From assembly GCA_002470275.1 (NCBI GenBank), contig DKNY01000036.1, positions 1-24,682 of the forward strand: a stretch of DNA of 24,682 nucleotides. Direction: 5' to 3'. The translations under genes were made by a program, and so were the position numbers. Under the pieces are notes generated by a model. It worked only from the letters and a program-made list of their open reading frames with translations. It searched no databases and was not told the DNA's origin. Below, piece after piece: positions 10,792-19,858 of the stretch. How positions within the stretch are numbered: the first letter of the stretch is position 1; the number at the start of each line of letters is the position of its first letter. Source of the DNA: Gammaproteobacteria bacterium UBA7376. Lineage in GTDB: Bacteria; Pseudomonadota; Gammaproteobacteria; Pseudomonadales; Azotimanducaceae.

Positions 10792-13656
10792 TCAGCTTCC
10801 ATCTTTTGGCTTGTCTTCAAAATCACCAACCAGGGCGCTTTGAACGAGTTTTTGTTGTTGCTCGATATGCACGCCTGCGTATCCCACTGCTGGCGCTGCA
10901 AAGGCTTCACGCCCGGCGTAATAGAGCGGCGGACGGCTTTCGATTTGATCCAAGACTCGATTCAGGCGATGCCGAATCGAGAACCAGGCCCCTTGATTCA
11001 TGGGCTCTTCCTGACACCAAATCACCTGCTCCAGGTTGGGATAACGGGACAGCTCGCTGAGCAGGGCGTCGTCCGGGAACGGATAAATTTGCTCAAGCCG
11101 CAGGATCACAGCCTGATCAAGGTCCCCTTCCTCGCGCGCATCCCACAGGTCGTAATATACCTTGCCGCTGCACACGACCGCCCGCTTCACCGAAGCTTGG
11201 TCCAGGGCCTTTGATTCGCCGATGACAAGCTCAAAGGCACCTTGCCTCAATTCATCAATGGTTGAGACCGCCAGCTTGTGCCGGAGCAGGCTCTTGGGCG
11301 TCATCGCCACCAAGGGCTTGCGCGCTGGGCGAATCGCCTGCCGGCGAATCATGTGGAAAACCTGAGCTGGCGTCGACGGCACACAGACCTGCATATTTTG
11401 TTCAGCACACAGCTGTAGAAAGCGTTCCAGTCGAGCCGAGGAATGCTCGGGGCCAGCCCCTTCATAACCGTGAGGCAGAAGCATGGTTAGACCGCAAAGC
11501 CTGGCCCACTTGGTTTCTCCTGAGCTGATGAACTGATCAATAACCACCTGAGCGCCATTCGCAAAATCTCCAAACTGTGCCTCCCAAACGACCAGCGTAT
11601 TGGGTGCCGTGGTGGCATAGCCATATTCAAAGGCCAGCACGGCCTCTTCGGAGAGCAGCGAGTCATAGAGGTCGAAGGTGATATCTTCCCGCAGCAAGTT
11701 CAGTGGAATGATGCGCTTGCCGTCCTTCTGATTGAACAGTGCGGCGTGGCGGTGAGAGAAGGTGCCCACGCCCACATCCTGGCCCGTCAGCCGCACCGGG
11801 TACCCCTCGTCGAGCAGCGTGGCATAGGCCATCACCTCGCCCATCCCCCAGTTCACGGGCATGGCGCCTGCGGCCATACGATGACGATCCTCCAGAATTT
11901 TGCTCACCTGACGATGGAGTACGAAGCCATCGGGCAGGTTCTCCATCTGGTGGGCAAGTTCCTGAATGCGATTAGCCGGGACCGTGGTGTCCGCTGGCAC
12001 ATCCCAAGTGGAATCCAGATAGGGTGTCCAGTCCACGAAGAGTTGGCTGTTGGGTTCCTGCACCAGGTCCAGGGCTACGCTGCCGCCGGCCTCTAAGGTT
12101 TCTCGGTAGGAGTCCGTCATTTGCTCTAAATCTTGGCCGCTCACCACGCCCTCTGCGACCATCTTGTCACCGTAGATCGCACACGCCGTTGGCTGGCTTC
12201 TGATCTGTTGATACATCAGCGGCTGGGTCTTCATCGGCTCTTCCGCCTCGTTATGGCCCCGGCGTCGATAGCAAATGAGATCAATCACCACGTCCTTGCG
12301 AAACTCCATTCGATAGTCCGCGGCCAGCTGGGTGGCAAAAATAACGGCCTCTGGATCGTCGCCATTGACATGCAGAATCGGCGCCTGAACCATCTTCGCC
12401 ACCTCGGTGCAATACTCGGTGGATCGGGCGTCAATTTGCCGATGGGTCGTGAAGCCAATCTGATTGTTGATGATGATGTGAATGCTGCCACCGGTCTTGA
12501 AGCCCCGGGTTTGAGACATCTGAAAGGTCTCCATCACCACACCCTGGCCTGCGAAGGCGGCATCCCCATGAATGATAATGGGCACCACCCGGTCGCCAGA
12601 ATAATCTCGCCGACGGTCTTGGCGCGCCCGCACGGAGCCCTCAGCCACCGGGGCAACAATTTCTAAATGGGATGGATTAAAGGCCAGCGCCAGGTGCATC
12701 TCGCCCCCGGGCGTCATAACGTTGGAGGAGAAGCCCTGGTGATACTTAACGTCACCCGAGCCATTGTCTGAATGCACCCGGCCATCAAATTCGTCGAATA
12801 GGTCCCCTGGGTTTTTGCCCAGGACATTCACCAGGACGTTCAACCGGCCTCGGTGAGCCATGGCGATGACGCCTTCCAGCACATCATGAGTCCCCAAGCG
12901 CTGGAGCAGTTCGTGCAGCATGGGGATCAGGCTTTCACCCCCCTCAAGCCCGAAACGCTTTGTGCCCGGATAGCGACGGTGCAGGTATTTTTCTAAGCCC
13001 TCAGCCGCGACCAAACGCTCGAGAATCCGGCGCTTTTGAGCGGCGTCAAAATTGGGCTTACCCCTGGCGCTTTCCAGCCGCTGCTGGACCCAGAGCTGCT
13101 CTCGGGTGTCGACGATGTGCATGTATTCAGCGCCGATGGATCCACAGTAGGTGCTTTCCAGAGCCTCAACTAAATCGCGCAGCTTGGCGTTGCCATCACC
13201 ATAGTGGAAGGTGCCGGTCTGGTAGGTCTCGTCCAGGTTCGCCTGAGACAGCTGGTGGTAGTCCAAATTCAAGATCGGGGTGGGCGGTCTCTCCATCATC
13301 CCCAAGGGGTCGATATTGGCTTTCTTATGGCCCCTGTGCCGGTAGGCGGATACCAGGTCCTGAACCCGCATTTGCTGGGTTTGATGTGCGTTAGAAATTT
13401 GGGTGGAGACTTTTTCAGGGCGGGCCTTGAGACGGTTCCGACCGAGTCTTTCAAAGTGCTGGACCACCTCTGAGTGCGGCGTGTCTGGACCTAGGGTATC
13501 GTCCAACATTGGCAGCGTTTCGAAGTAGCTACGCCAGATCTCAGGTACCGCTGAGGGGTCCCGTAAATAGTCTTCGTACAGGCCCTCTATATAGGCCGCA
13601 TTCTGACCCGCCAAATGCGAGCTGCGCAGCATTCGCTGCATGAATCCCTCTGTCAA
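10792..13656 (-). CDS. sucA: 2-oxoglutarate dehydrogenase E1 component
   Basis: Thiamine diphosphate enzyme that decarboxylates 2-oxoglutarate and succinylates the lipoyl arm of SucB. The 954 residues are close to the usual ~940. Landmarks are the N-terminal '[24 protein letters not shown]', '[17 protein letters not shown]' (written here as [11 protein letters not shown]), the cofactor loop '[17 protein letters not shown]', '[11 protein letters not shown]', and the C-terminal '[12 protein letters not shown]'. Two starts are possible: TTG at 13656, preceded by AGGGGGAT, or ATG at 13641, preceded by GAGGG. The TTG version aligns with the MQESVMQRM-type start I recall for Pseudomonas SucA, so I prefer it, but the choice is not certain. 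It follows sdhB after 124 bases containing a hairpin. Confidence 0.97.
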   Translation of the reverse strand: MTEGFMQRMLRSSHLAGQNAAYIEGLYEDYLRDPSAVPEIWRSYFETLPMLDDTLGPDTPHSEVVQHFERLGRNRLKARPEKVSTQISNAHQTQQMRVQDLVSAYRHRGHKKANIDPLGMMERPPTPILNLDYHQLSQANLDETYQTGTFHYGDGNAKLRDLVEALESTYCGSIGAEYMHIVDTREQLWVQQRLESARGKPNFDAAQKRRILERLVAAEGLEKYLHRRYPGTKRFGLEGGESLIPMLHELLQRLGTHDVLEGVIAMAHRGRLNVLVNVLGKNPGDLFDEFDGRVHSDNGSGDVKYHQGFSSNVMTPGGEMHLALAFNPSHLEIVAPVAEGSVRARQDRRRDYSGDRVVPIIIHGDAAFAGQGVVMETFQMSQTRGFKTGGSIHIIINNQIGFTTHRQIDARSTEYCTEVAKMVQAPILHVNGDDPEAVIFATQLAADYRMEFRKDVVIDLICYRRRGHNEAEEPMKTQPLMYQQIRSQPTACAIYGDKMVAEGVVSGQDLEQMTDSYRETLEAGGSVALDLVQEPNSQLFVDWTPYLDSTWDVPADTTVPANRIQELAHQMENLPDGFVLHRQVSKILEDRHRMAAGAMPVNWGMGEVMAYATLLDEGYPVRLTGQDVGVGTFSHRHAALFNQKDGKRIIPLNLLREDITFDLYDSLLSEEAVLAFEYGYATTAPNTLVVWEAQFGDFANGAQVVIDQFISSGETKWARLCGLTMLLPHGYEGAGPEHSSARLERFLQLCAEQNMQVCVPSTPAQVFHMIRRQAIRPARKPLVAMTPKSLLRHKLAVSTIDELRQGAFELVIGESKALDQASVKRAVVCSGKVYYDLWDAREEGDLDQAVILRLEQIYPFPDDALLSELSRYPNLEQVIWCQEEPMNQGAWFSIRHRLNRVLDQIESRPPLYYAGREAFAAPAVGYAGVHIEQQQKLVQSALVGDFEDKPKDGS

Positions 13657-13734
13657 TCTATCCCCCTACGCCACGACTTAAAGCGTGATTAACGCAATCC
13701 GTTTATCCCTGCCCCGCGACGTAATACTAACCCA

Positions 13735-13766
13735 TTGCCCTGAAGAATCCCCACTCCTCAGGGCAA
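13735..13766 (-). other. Nine-pair hairpin in the sdhB-sucA spacer
   Basis: On the minus strand TTGCCCTGA (13766-13758) and TCAGGGCAA (13743-13735) are perfectly complementary across a 14-base loop. The structure starts 15 bases after the sdhB stop and lies about 80 bases before the sucA start. No T run follows, so simple termination is unlikely. It may be an mRNA processing or stability element, or part of a sucA leader. I cannot tell whether it belongs to the known sucA leader RNA families. Confidence 0.5.
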
Positions 13767-13780
13767 GTTATCGAGAACCG

Positions 13781-14485
13781 CTAGGTCCCGTACTGCAACA
13801 ACATGGTGCGGATTTTACCAATCGCGCGTGTTGGGTTTAGTCCCTTCGGGCAGACGCTGACGCAGTTCATGATTCCCCGGCAGCGGAAAACGCTGAAGGG
13901 GTCATCAAGATTTGCGAGTCTTTCCTCGGTGGCGGTATCGCGGGAATCCGCCAAGAATCGATAGGCCTGCAGAAGGCCGGCAGGGCCGATGAACTTATCG
14001 GGGTTCCACCAAAATGAAGGGCATGAGGTGGAACAGCACGCGCACAGAATACACTCATACAGGCCATCGAGCTTTTCCCGATCTTCCGGGGTCTGAAGTC
14101 GCTCTTGGGCCGGCGCCGCTTCTTTGTTGACCAAATACGGCTGCACCTTGGCGTACTGCTTATAGAACTGGCTCATGTCCACCACCAGGTCGCGCACCAC
14201 GGGCAATCCGGGCAGCGGGCGCAGAACCAGCTTATTGCGCTTCACCACCTGGGAGACCGGGGTGATGCAGGCCAAACCATTCTTGCCGTTCATATTGATA
14301 CCGTCTGAACCACAGACGCCTTCCCGGCAGCTGCGCCGGAAGCTTAGCGTTGGGTCCTGGTCCTTGATGAGCTGCATCACATCCAGGACCATCAGGTCCT
14401 TGCCCTCTGGCAGGTCTACAGAGACATCACGCATGACCGGCACTTCATCCACATCGGGGTTATAGCGATAAACACTTACTTGCAT
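13781..14485 (-). CDS. sdhB: Succinate dehydrogenase iron-sulfur subunit
   Basis: Carries electrons from the SdhA flavin to the quinone site through three iron-sulfur clusters, on the cytoplasmic face of the inner membrane. All ligands are visible in the 234 residues. The [2Fe-2S] site is C53, C58, D61 and C73 in 'SCREGVCGSDGINMNGKNG' plus 'LAC', with Asp as the third ligand as in E. coli. The [4Fe-4S] site uses C145, C148, C151 and C212. The [3Fe-4S] site uses C155, C202 and C208 ('CILCACCSTSCPS', 'CRGIMNCVSVCPKG'). It follows sdhA after 51 bases. A weak TAGGGC motif before ATG 14485 is the ribosome binding site. Confidence 0.98.
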   Translation of the reverse strand: MQVSVYRYNPDVDEVPVMRDVSVDLPEGKDLMVLDVMQLIKDQDPTLSFRRSCREGVCGSDGINMNGKNGLACITPVSQVVKRNKLVLRPLPGLPVVRDLVVDMSQFYKQYAKVQPYLVNKEAAPAQERLQTPEDREKLDGLYECILCACCSTSCPSFWWNPDKFIGPAGLLQAYRFLADSRDTATEERLANLDDPFSVFRCRGIMNCVSVCPKGLNPTRAIGKIRTMLLQYGT

Positions 14486-14536
14486 TGTTGTTGCCCTAAA
14501 AATTATTCATCTGTTGTTGGCTGCTTCAAGGTGACG

Positions 14537-16309
14537 CTAGTAGACGCGTTCCTTGGGTTCAAAAGCCTCCATGGTCGTGGGTGCAAAATTCACGTCACGC
14601 TTCCCGACGCGCTTGTCTTCTGGGAAGTACATGGAGTGGCATAGCCAGTTTTCATCATCCCGGGTTTGATAGTCATCGCGTGCGTGCGCGCCGCGACTCT
14701 CTCTCCGACCCTCTGCGGTCACCGCCGTGGCTTCCGCCACTTCCAGCAGGTTATCCAGCTCCAGGGCCTCCAGGCGCGCGGTATTGAAGGCCGCTGACTT
14801 ATCCGGCATGCCCGCTTGGCCAATACGCTCCCGAAGCTCCACCAGCTTATCCATACCCTCAAGCATGTTCTTTTCGGTTCGGAACACGCCGAAGCTATTC
14901 TGCATCGTGGTTTGTAGCTCTTTTTTCAGGTCGTAAATGGACTCGCCTTCCGCTGATTCGTTCCAGCGATTCAGGCGCGCCATAGAGGCTTCGATATCTG
15001 ACTCGCTGGCCTCGCGATAGCTCACGCCCTGTCGCATGACCTGTTCGATATGCATCCCCGCTGCGCGACCAAAGACCACCAGGTCGAGAAGCGAGTTTCC
15101 ACCGAGGCGGTTGGCACCGTGCACTGACACACAGGCCGCTTCGCCCGCAGCATAGAGCCCTTCTACCGGCACATCTTGACCTAAATTGTCCTGGGTCAGA
15201 GCCTGGCCACTCACCTGGGTTGGAATACCGCCCATCATGTAGTGGCAGGTCGGGACCACGGGAATCGGTTCCTTGACCGGATCTACATGAGCAAATGTCC
15301 TGGACAGCTCCAGAATCCCGGGCAGACGACTGTTTAAAACATCTTCCCCAAGGTGATCCAGCTTGAGCTTTACATGATCGCCCTCGGGTCCGCAGCCTCG
15401 GCCTTCGATGATTTCAATCACCATGGAGCGTGCCACCACGTCACGACCGGCAAGGTCCTTGGCGTTGGGCGCGTATCTTTCCATGAAGCGCTCGCCGTCC
15501 TTGTTGATCAGATAGCCGCCTTCACCACGACAGCCTTCGGTCACCAGGGTTCCCGCACCGGCGATGCCCGTTGGATGGAACTGCCACATTTCGATGTCCT
15601 GAACAGGGACGCCCGCCCGCAGCGCCATTCCGATGCCATCACCCGTGCACATCAGGGCGTTGGTCGTTGACGCGTAAATTCTGCCCGCACCACCCGTAGC
15701 GACAACGGTGGCCCGAGAACTCACGTGAACCACTTCACCGGTTTCGATACACAGGGCGATGACGCCAACCACAACGCCGTCTTGGTTCTTGACCATATCG
15801 ATAGCAAACCACTCGTTTAAGAAGGTGGTGTCTGCCTTCACGTTGGCCTGATAGAGGGTATGCAGCAGCGCATGGCCGGTTCGGTCTGCGGCAGCACAGG
15901 TGCGCGCAGCTTGTCCGCCCTTACCGAACTCCTTGGACTGGCCGCCAAAGGGACGCTGGTAAATCCTGCCCGCATCCGTGCGGGAGAAAGGCAGCCCCAT
16001 GTGTTCCAGTTCAAAGACCGCCTGGGGGCCCTCAGAGCACATATATTCGATGGCATCCTGATCGCCAATGTAGTCCGACCCCTTGACGGTGTCGTACATA
16101 TGCCAGCGCCAATCGTCATTAGGGTCGTCGCTGGCGATGGCGCAGGTGATACCACCCTGAGCCGAGACGGTATGCGACCGAGTTGGGAACACTTTGGAAA
16201 TAACTGCGGTCTTCAGACCTGACTGAGCCAACTGCAGCGCGGCCCGAAGACCGGACCCGCCACCACCGACGATGACTCCGTCGAATTCCATTTTGCGAAT
16301 TTGAGACAT
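14537..16309 (-). CDS. sdhA: Succinate dehydrogenase flavoprotein subunit
   Basis: Oxidises succinate to fumarate at a covalently bound FAD. The 590 residues match E. coli SdhA (588). The FAD-binding start '[20 protein letters not shown]' is clear. The histidine that carries the flavin is H46 in '[12 protein letters not shown]' (E. coli H45). '[20 protein letters not shown]' and '[12 protein letters not shown]' form the substrate site, and '[20 protein letters not shown]' is near the C-terminal half. The protein ends 'PKERVY', typical of gammaproteobacterial SdhA. It starts 22 bases after sdhD. The ribosome binding site is a short AGG about 8 bases upstream. Confidence 0.98.
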   Translation of the reverse strand: MSQIRKMEFDGVIVGGGGSGLRAALQLAQSGLKTAVISKVFPTRSHTVSAQGGITCAIASDDPNDDWRWHMYDTVKGSDYIGDQDAIEYMCSEGPQAVFELEHMGLPFSRTDAGRIYQRPFGGQSKEFGKGGQAARTCAAADRTGHALLHTLYQANVKADTTFLNEWFAIDMVKNQDGVVVGVIALCIETGEVVHVSSRATVVATGGAGRIYASTTNALMCTGDGIGMALRAGVPVQDIEMWQFHPTGIAGAGTLVTEGCRGEGGYLINKDGERFMERYAPNAKDLAGRDVVARSMVIEIIEGRGCGPEGDHVKLKLDHLGEDVLNSRLPGILELSRTFAHVDPVKEPIPVVPTCHYMMGGIPTQVSGQALTQDNLGQDVPVEGLYAAGEAACVSVHGANRLGGNSLLDLVVFGRAAGMHIEQVMRQGVSYREASESDIEASMARLNRWNESAEGESIYDLKKELQTTMQNSFGVFRTEKNMLEGMDKLVELRERIGQAGMPDKSAAFNTARLEALELDNLLEVAEATAVTAEGRRESRGAHARDDYQTRDDENWLCHSMYFPEDKRVGKRDVNFAPTTMEAFEPKERVY

Positions 16310-16331
16310 GAAAAGTACCTGTTAACTAATT

Positions 16332-16700
16332 CTAAAACTGCCAGACCAGGCTGAGCGCCCAAGTCAGATATACGAACAATGCCAGCAGGCAAAGAGCCTG
16401 ATAGCCAAACCGAATGGCCGTAGCGTGCGCGCCTACGTGGGCTGGACGAAGATAGTCAGTGCCGATCGTCCACATACCGATCCAGGCATGAGCCACCGTC
16501 GCCAGAACCGCCAAAGTACCGCCGATCTGCATGACCGGGCTGGTGAAGAAAGTGACCAGAACATCGTGGTCCAAGCTTGGGGCCAAGAGAAAAAACTGCA
16601 TGACCCATATGGAGTAAATCGCCAGGATGGCAGCGCTTGCTCGCTGCAGGACAAAGTCGGACAGGCCGCTTCGAGAGAGCGACATCACTTGCATTACCAT
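16332..16700 (-). CDS. sdhD: Succinate dehydrogenase membrane anchor subunit SdhD
   Basis: Small inner-membrane protein of complex II which, with SdhC, binds heme b and ubiquinone. The 122 residues have three hydrophobic segments (about 23-41, 57-78 and 95-120). Residue H71 in 'VAHAWIGMWTIGTDY' matches the heme ligand H71 of E. coli SdhD, and Y83 matches the quinone-site tyrosine, at identical numbering. The start overlaps the end of sdhC by 7 bases. The first residues (MVMQVMSLSRSGLSDFVLQRASA) resemble the family's cytoplasmic N-terminus. A later ATG is possible, but the first gives the matching length. Confidence 0.95.
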   Translation of the reverse strand: MVMQVMSLSRSGLSDFVLQRASAAILAIYSIWVMQFFLLAPSLDHDVLVTFFTSPVMQIGGTLAVLATVAHAWIGMWTIGTDYLRPAHVGAHATAIRFGYQALCLLALFVYLTWALSLVWQF

Positions 16701-17068
16701 AACGTTACTCCAATCGCCGCCGTCGTCACTAAGGTGAGGATGATCACCACAATTGAACCTCGGTGCGCCGCAGCGACGGAATCGCCCAGGTGAAAGTCCA
16801 TCAGCATGTGCTTCAGACCCGCGAAAATGTGGAAGGTAAGCGCGAATATCAGACCCAGCAGGATGAGTTTGGGCAATGGCTGAGCCACTAGGACCGCTGC
16901 TTGCTGGAACCCATCAGGGGATCCCATGGCCAAATCCAGGGCATACAGGCCGAAGCCCAAACCGACGAATAAGATGACGCCGGTGATGCGGTGCGTGATG
17001 GACAAGATCGCCGCCAGGGGGAAACTGAAAACCAACAGGTTAAGATTGACAGGACGGTCTGTCTTCAT
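16694..17068 (-). CDS. sdhC: Succinate dehydrogenase cytochrome b556 subunit SdhC
   Basis: Membrane anchor of complex II that shares heme b and the quinone pocket with SdhD. The 124 residues have three hydrophobic segments (about 28-48, 62-86 and 104-124). Recognisable parts are 'RPVNL' at the start and 'LSITHRITG' with S23 and R27, which correspond to the quinone-site S27 and R31 of E. coli. H80 in 'TFHIFAGLKHMLMD' corresponds to heme ligand H84. It is the first gene of the sdh-suc series. The ribosome binding site is weak (GAG about 10 bases before the ATG). A candidate promoter lies about 75-100 bases upstream. Confidence 0.97.
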   Translation of the reverse strand: MKTDRPVNLNLLVFSFPLAAILSITHRITGVILFVGLGFGLYALDLAMGSPDGFQQAAVLVAQPLPKLILLGLIFALTFHIFAGLKHMLMDFHLGDSVAAAHRGSIVVIILTLVTTAAIGVTLW

Positions 17069-17140
17069 GGTGCTTTTACTCTTTTTGACTAGGACCCGAC
17101 TTTGGAATTCGGACCGGATTCACATCTTCTGTGTGGCAAC

Positions 17141-17169
17141 ATTTTAGTCGGCTGGTGTCTCAAATCCAA
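17141..17169 (-). promoter_or_regulatory. Candidate sigma-70 promoter for sdhCDAB-sucAB-lpd-sucCD
   Basis: On the minus strand TTGGAT (17169-17164) and TAAAAT (17146-17141) are separated by 17 bases. The -10 box matches 5 of 6 consensus positions; the -35 box matches the TTG core only. The start would fall near 17134, leaving a leader of about 66 bases before the sdhC ATG at 17068. The call rests on consensus only. Confidence 0.4.
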
Positions 17170-17478
17170 GCTGAACCGTTTTATCTGACGCCCATTTGGC
17201 CCCACAGTGGCCATCAAGCTTAACATTCCCTTGGACAGTCTCTTCGACAAAGCCCATCGCCAGTTGACCCACTATACCTAAAGCTCGACATGGATCGCAC
17301 AACTTCCTGGAGAAATATGCCCCCAGGGCTCGACGGCGCGTGCAAAACGCCCACAAAAAAAGCAGCGCGTCCTGGAAGTCAAACTGGAAATACCGCGCTG
17401 TTTCGACAATCATAAGGATTGTGCGCTAAGCGGAGTAATGACGCGTTGCGCGAGCAGTAACGGCGACAAGTCATGGGG

Positions 17479-17524
17479 GGTGCCCTTGGGCATCGGGCTC
17501 GTCACCGTAGAAAAAAAACGAGCC
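17479..17524 (+). promoter_or_regulatory. Two consecutive hairpins in the gltA leader
   Basis: The first hairpin pairs GGTGCCC (17479-17485) with GGGCATC (17488-17494), allowing one G-T pair and opening the innermost pair to make a 4-base loop. The second pairs GGCTCGT (17496-17502) exactly with ACGAGCC (17518-17524) across a 15-base loop that contains eight A residues. They end 16 bases before the gltA ATG and leave the ribosome binding site free. They could stabilise the message or be a protein or small-RNA target. The function is unknown. Confidence 0.45.
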
Positions 17525-17540
17525 ATGGGTGGGAAGGACA

Positions 17541-18836
17541 ATGACACAAGAGATCCGTAAACGCGCAACCCTTACGATAGAGGGTGAAGATGCAATCGAC
17601 CTGCCCGTGTATTCAAGCAACCTGGGACCGGACGTCATCGATGTCGGCAAGCTAACCTCCCAGGGCTATTTCACCTACGACCCAGGTTTTGTCTCCACGG
17701 CGGCATGTGACTCAGCCATCACCTATATTGATGGGGATGCGGGCACCCTGCTCCACCGGGGTTACCCCATTGAGCAACTGGCCGAGCAGTCTGACTATCT
17801 GGAGCTTTGCAATCTGCTGCTCAATGGAGAGCTACCCGTCCCAGAGGATCAGCAGGCCTTCGTGCATACCATCAAGCGTCACACTATGGTCAATGAGCAA
17901 ATCCGCAACTTTTTCAGCGGCTTTCGGGCCGATGCTCACCCTATGGCGATTATGTGCAGCGCGGTAGGCGCTCTATCCTCCTTTTACCACGACTCCCTAG
18001 ACATCGATAACCCAGAACATAGAAAAATCACTGCCCACCGACTGATCGCCAAAATGCCCACCCTAGCCGCCATGAGCTACAAACACTCCCAGGGTCAGCC
18101 CTTTATCTACCCGCGCAATGAGCTGGGGTATGCGGAAAACTTCCTGCACATGATGTTTGCCACACCCTGTGAGGACTACCATGTCAGCCCGACCCTGGCA
18201 CGCGCCATGGATCGCATCTTCTTGCTGCACGCCGACCATGAGCAAAATGCCTCTACATCGACAGTGCGGTTAGCAGGCTCCACGGGCGCCAACCCGTTTG
18301 CCAGCATTGCCGCTGGGATCGCCGCGCTCTGGGGCCCCTCTCATGGAGGCGCGAACGAGGCCGTCCTGGATATGCTCGACGAGATTGGCAGTGTCGACAA
18401 CATTCCGGAGTTCATCGCTCGGGCCAAGGATAAGAATGATCCGTTTCGCATCATGGGCTTCGGTCACCGCGTCTACAAAAACTACGACCCCAGGGCGAAG
18501 GTGATGGAGCAGACGTGTGCGGAGGTGCTTGAAGAACTTGGCATTAATGACGACCCAGCACTGGCCATCGCGAAAGAGCTGGAGCGCATCGCTCGCGAAG
18601 ACGAATACTTCATCGAAAAACGCCTGTACCCCAACGTGGACTTTTATTCGGGCATCATCCTCAAAGCTATTGGGATTCCGGTAGAGATGTTTACCGTGAT
18701 CTTCGCCACTGGCCGCACCCCAGGCTGGATCGCACACTGGTGCGAGATGATTGCCGACGGCTACAAGATCGGTCGGCCTCGCCAGCTCTATACCGGCGCA
18801 CCGAAGCGCGACTACGTCCCTCTCGCGGAGCGTTAG
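17541..18836 (+). CDS. gltA: Citrate synthase (type II, hexameric)
   Basis: Condenses acetyl-CoA and oxaloacetate to citrate at the entry of the TCA cycle. Started at ATG 17541 the protein has 431 residues, close to E. coli GltA (427). Catalytic residues are H268 ('[10 protein letters not shown]'), H309 ('[13 protein letters not shown]') and D367 ('YPNVDFYSG'). '[14 protein letters not shown]' is also conserved. The long N-terminal domain is the Gram-negative type that is inhibited by NADH in E. coli. An upstream in-frame GTG at 17529 would add four residues, but AAGGA at 17534-17538 sits where it can only serve the ATG, at a short spacing. It is divergent from the sdh operon and convergent with the dehydrogenase gene that follows, 21 bases away. 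Confidence 0.98.
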   Translation: MTQEIRKRATLTIEGEDAIDLPVYSSNLGPDVIDVGKLTSQGYFTYDPGFVSTAACDSAITYIDGDAGTLLHRGYPIEQLAEQSDYLELCNLLLNGELPVPEDQQAFVHTIKRHTMVNEQIRNFFSGFRADAHPMAIMCSAVGALSSFYHDSLDIDNPEHRKITAHRLIAKMPTLAAMSYKHSQGQPFIYPRNELGYAENFLHMMFATPCEDYHVSPTLARAMDRIFLLHADHEQNASTSTVRLAGSTGANPFASIAAGIAALWGPSHGGANEAVLDMLDEIGSVDNIPEFIARAKDKNDPFRIMGFGHRVYKNYDPRAKVMEQTCAEVLEELGINDDPALAIAKELERIAREDEYFIEKRLYPNVDFYSGIILKAIGIPVEMFTVIFATGRTPGWIAHWCEMIADGYKIGRPRQLYTGAPKRDYVPLAER

Positions 18837-18857
18837 TCCAGACTCACCAGCGACCCA

Positions 18858-19760
18858 TTAGCCGGGGCGGCGCGTCAAGCGCCGCAGCAGGCTGGAGGTA
18901 TCCCAGCGTCCGCCCTGCATGGCCTGCACATCCCCATAAAACTGATCTACCAGCGCCGTGAGGGGTAGCTTGGCGTCAATCTGGCGAGCAGTGCGCAGGG
19001 CAATATCTAGGTCCTTGCGCATCCAGTCCACGGCAAAGCCGAATTCATAATCATCCTTAGCCATGGTGTTGGCACGGTTGTTCATCTGCCAGCTCTGAGC
19101 CGCGCCCTGTGAAATAACGTCGACTACGGCGTCCACATCAAGACCTGCCTGCTGAGCAAAGTGCACCCCTTCAGCAAGACCCTGCAGAATCCCCGCGATA
19201 CAAATTTGATTCACGACCTTGGCCAATTGCCCACTGCCTACACCGCCCATCAGCGCATGCTTTTTCGCATAGCACTCCAGCGCCGGGATTCCCCGCTGGT
19301 AGTCGCTCTCACTACCCCCAATCATGATCGTTAGCGCCCCATTCTCGGCGCCGGCTTGGCCACCCGAAACCGGGGCGTCCAAGAAGCCCACGCCGGCCTC
19401 GGCGCAGGCCTGTGCAAGCTCCATCGCCAGCGCCGGGGAGGCCGTCGTATGGTCTACCAACAATGCACCCGAGACCATCGACGCAAGCGCCCCCTCAGGA
19501 CCGAGGGTGACGGAACGAACGTCCTCATCGTTGCCTACGCAGAGGAAAACCATATCCGCATCCGCTGCGGCAGCACCGGGCGAGGAAGCCGACGAGACCG
19601 ACGCCGGGGCATCCCCATGGTCCTTGACCCAGGCCTCTGCCTTCGCCGACGTTCGGTTATAGACACAAACGGCGCTGGCCTGACGGGCCAGGTACCCAGC
19701 CATGGGATAGCCCATAACACCAAGACCAATAAAGGCGACCTTTCCCATTTGCTTTGTCAT
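18858..19760 (-). CDS. NAD(P)-dependent beta-hydroxyacid dehydrogenase (3-hydroxyisobutyrate dehydrogenase family)
   Basis: Predicted to oxidise a 3-hydroxyacid, or reduce the corresponding semialdehyde, with NAD(P). The 300 residues show the cofactor motif 'VAFIGLGVMGYPMAGYLAR' (residues 8-26), the substrate loop 'FLDAPVSGGQAGAENG' (S132, G133, G134), and the catalytic lysine K181 with N184 in 'GSGQLAKVVNQICIAG'. These mark the family that includes 3-hydroxyisobutyrate dehydrogenase and tartronate semialdehyde reductase, but not the exact substrate. The ATG at 19760 is chosen because GAGGAAAATAGGG precedes it. An open extension upstream lacks such a site and would run into the promoter region shared with selA. 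No valine-degradation or glyoxylate genes lie next to it to narrow the role. Confidence 0.9.
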   Translation of the reverse strand: MTKQMGKVAFIGLGVMGYPMAGYLARQASAVCVYNRTSAKAEAWVKDHGDAPASVSSASSPGAAAADADMVFLCVGNDEDVRSVTLGPEGALASMVSGALLVDHTTASPALAMELAQACAEAGVGFLDAPVSGGQAGAENGALTIMIGGSESDYQRGIPALECYAKKHALMGGVGSGQLAKVVNQICIAGILQGLAEGVHFAQQAGLDVDAVVDVISQGAAQSWQMNNRANTMAKDDYEFGFAVDWMRKDLDIALRTARQIDAKLPLTALVDQFYGDVQAMQGGRWDTSSLLRRLTRRPG

Positions 19761-19858
19761 CCCTATTTTCCTCACGTTTTTTCTGCTGTAAAAAGAGTCT
19801 GGCGGCGTCACTGACACAGCCACTGCAGCATACACTGAAATTTGAGCCAGCCGGATTC

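Larger units (their letters stand above)
17069..17540. other. Divergent control region between sdhC and gltA
   Basis: This is 472 bases between the divergently read sdhC (minus) and gltA (plus). It holds a candidate sdhC promoter (17141-17169), an inverted repeat ACAATC-ATAAG-GATTGT (17406-17422) and two hairpins in the gltA leader (17479-17524). A minus-strand frame at 17144-17413 is open for 89 codons but has no ribosome binding site and no family resemblance that I know, so I do not call it a gene. I could not pick a convincing -35/-10 pair for gltA. Confidence 0.7.

Noticed and set aside
17144..17413. 89-codon minus-strand open frame in the sdhC-gltA spacer
   Set aside because: No ribosome binding site, no recognisable family, and its end overlaps the candidate sdhC -10 box. 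It reads like non-coding spacer that happens to be open.
17529..17540. GTG start four codons upstream for gltA
   Set aside because: There is no ribosome binding site before the GTG, whereas AAGGA lies directly before the ATG at 17541.
17438..17557. 39-codon plus-strand frame overlapping the gltA start in another frame
   Set aside because: GGAG lies only 2 bases before the ATG, the sequence has no recognisable features, and it crosses the leader hairpins. An upstream regulatory frame is possible but unsupported.
19754..19858. 35-residue N-terminal extension of selA
   Set aside because: It would overlap the start of the divergent dehydrogenase gene and has no resemblance to SelA. The ATG at 19859 gives the normal family length.
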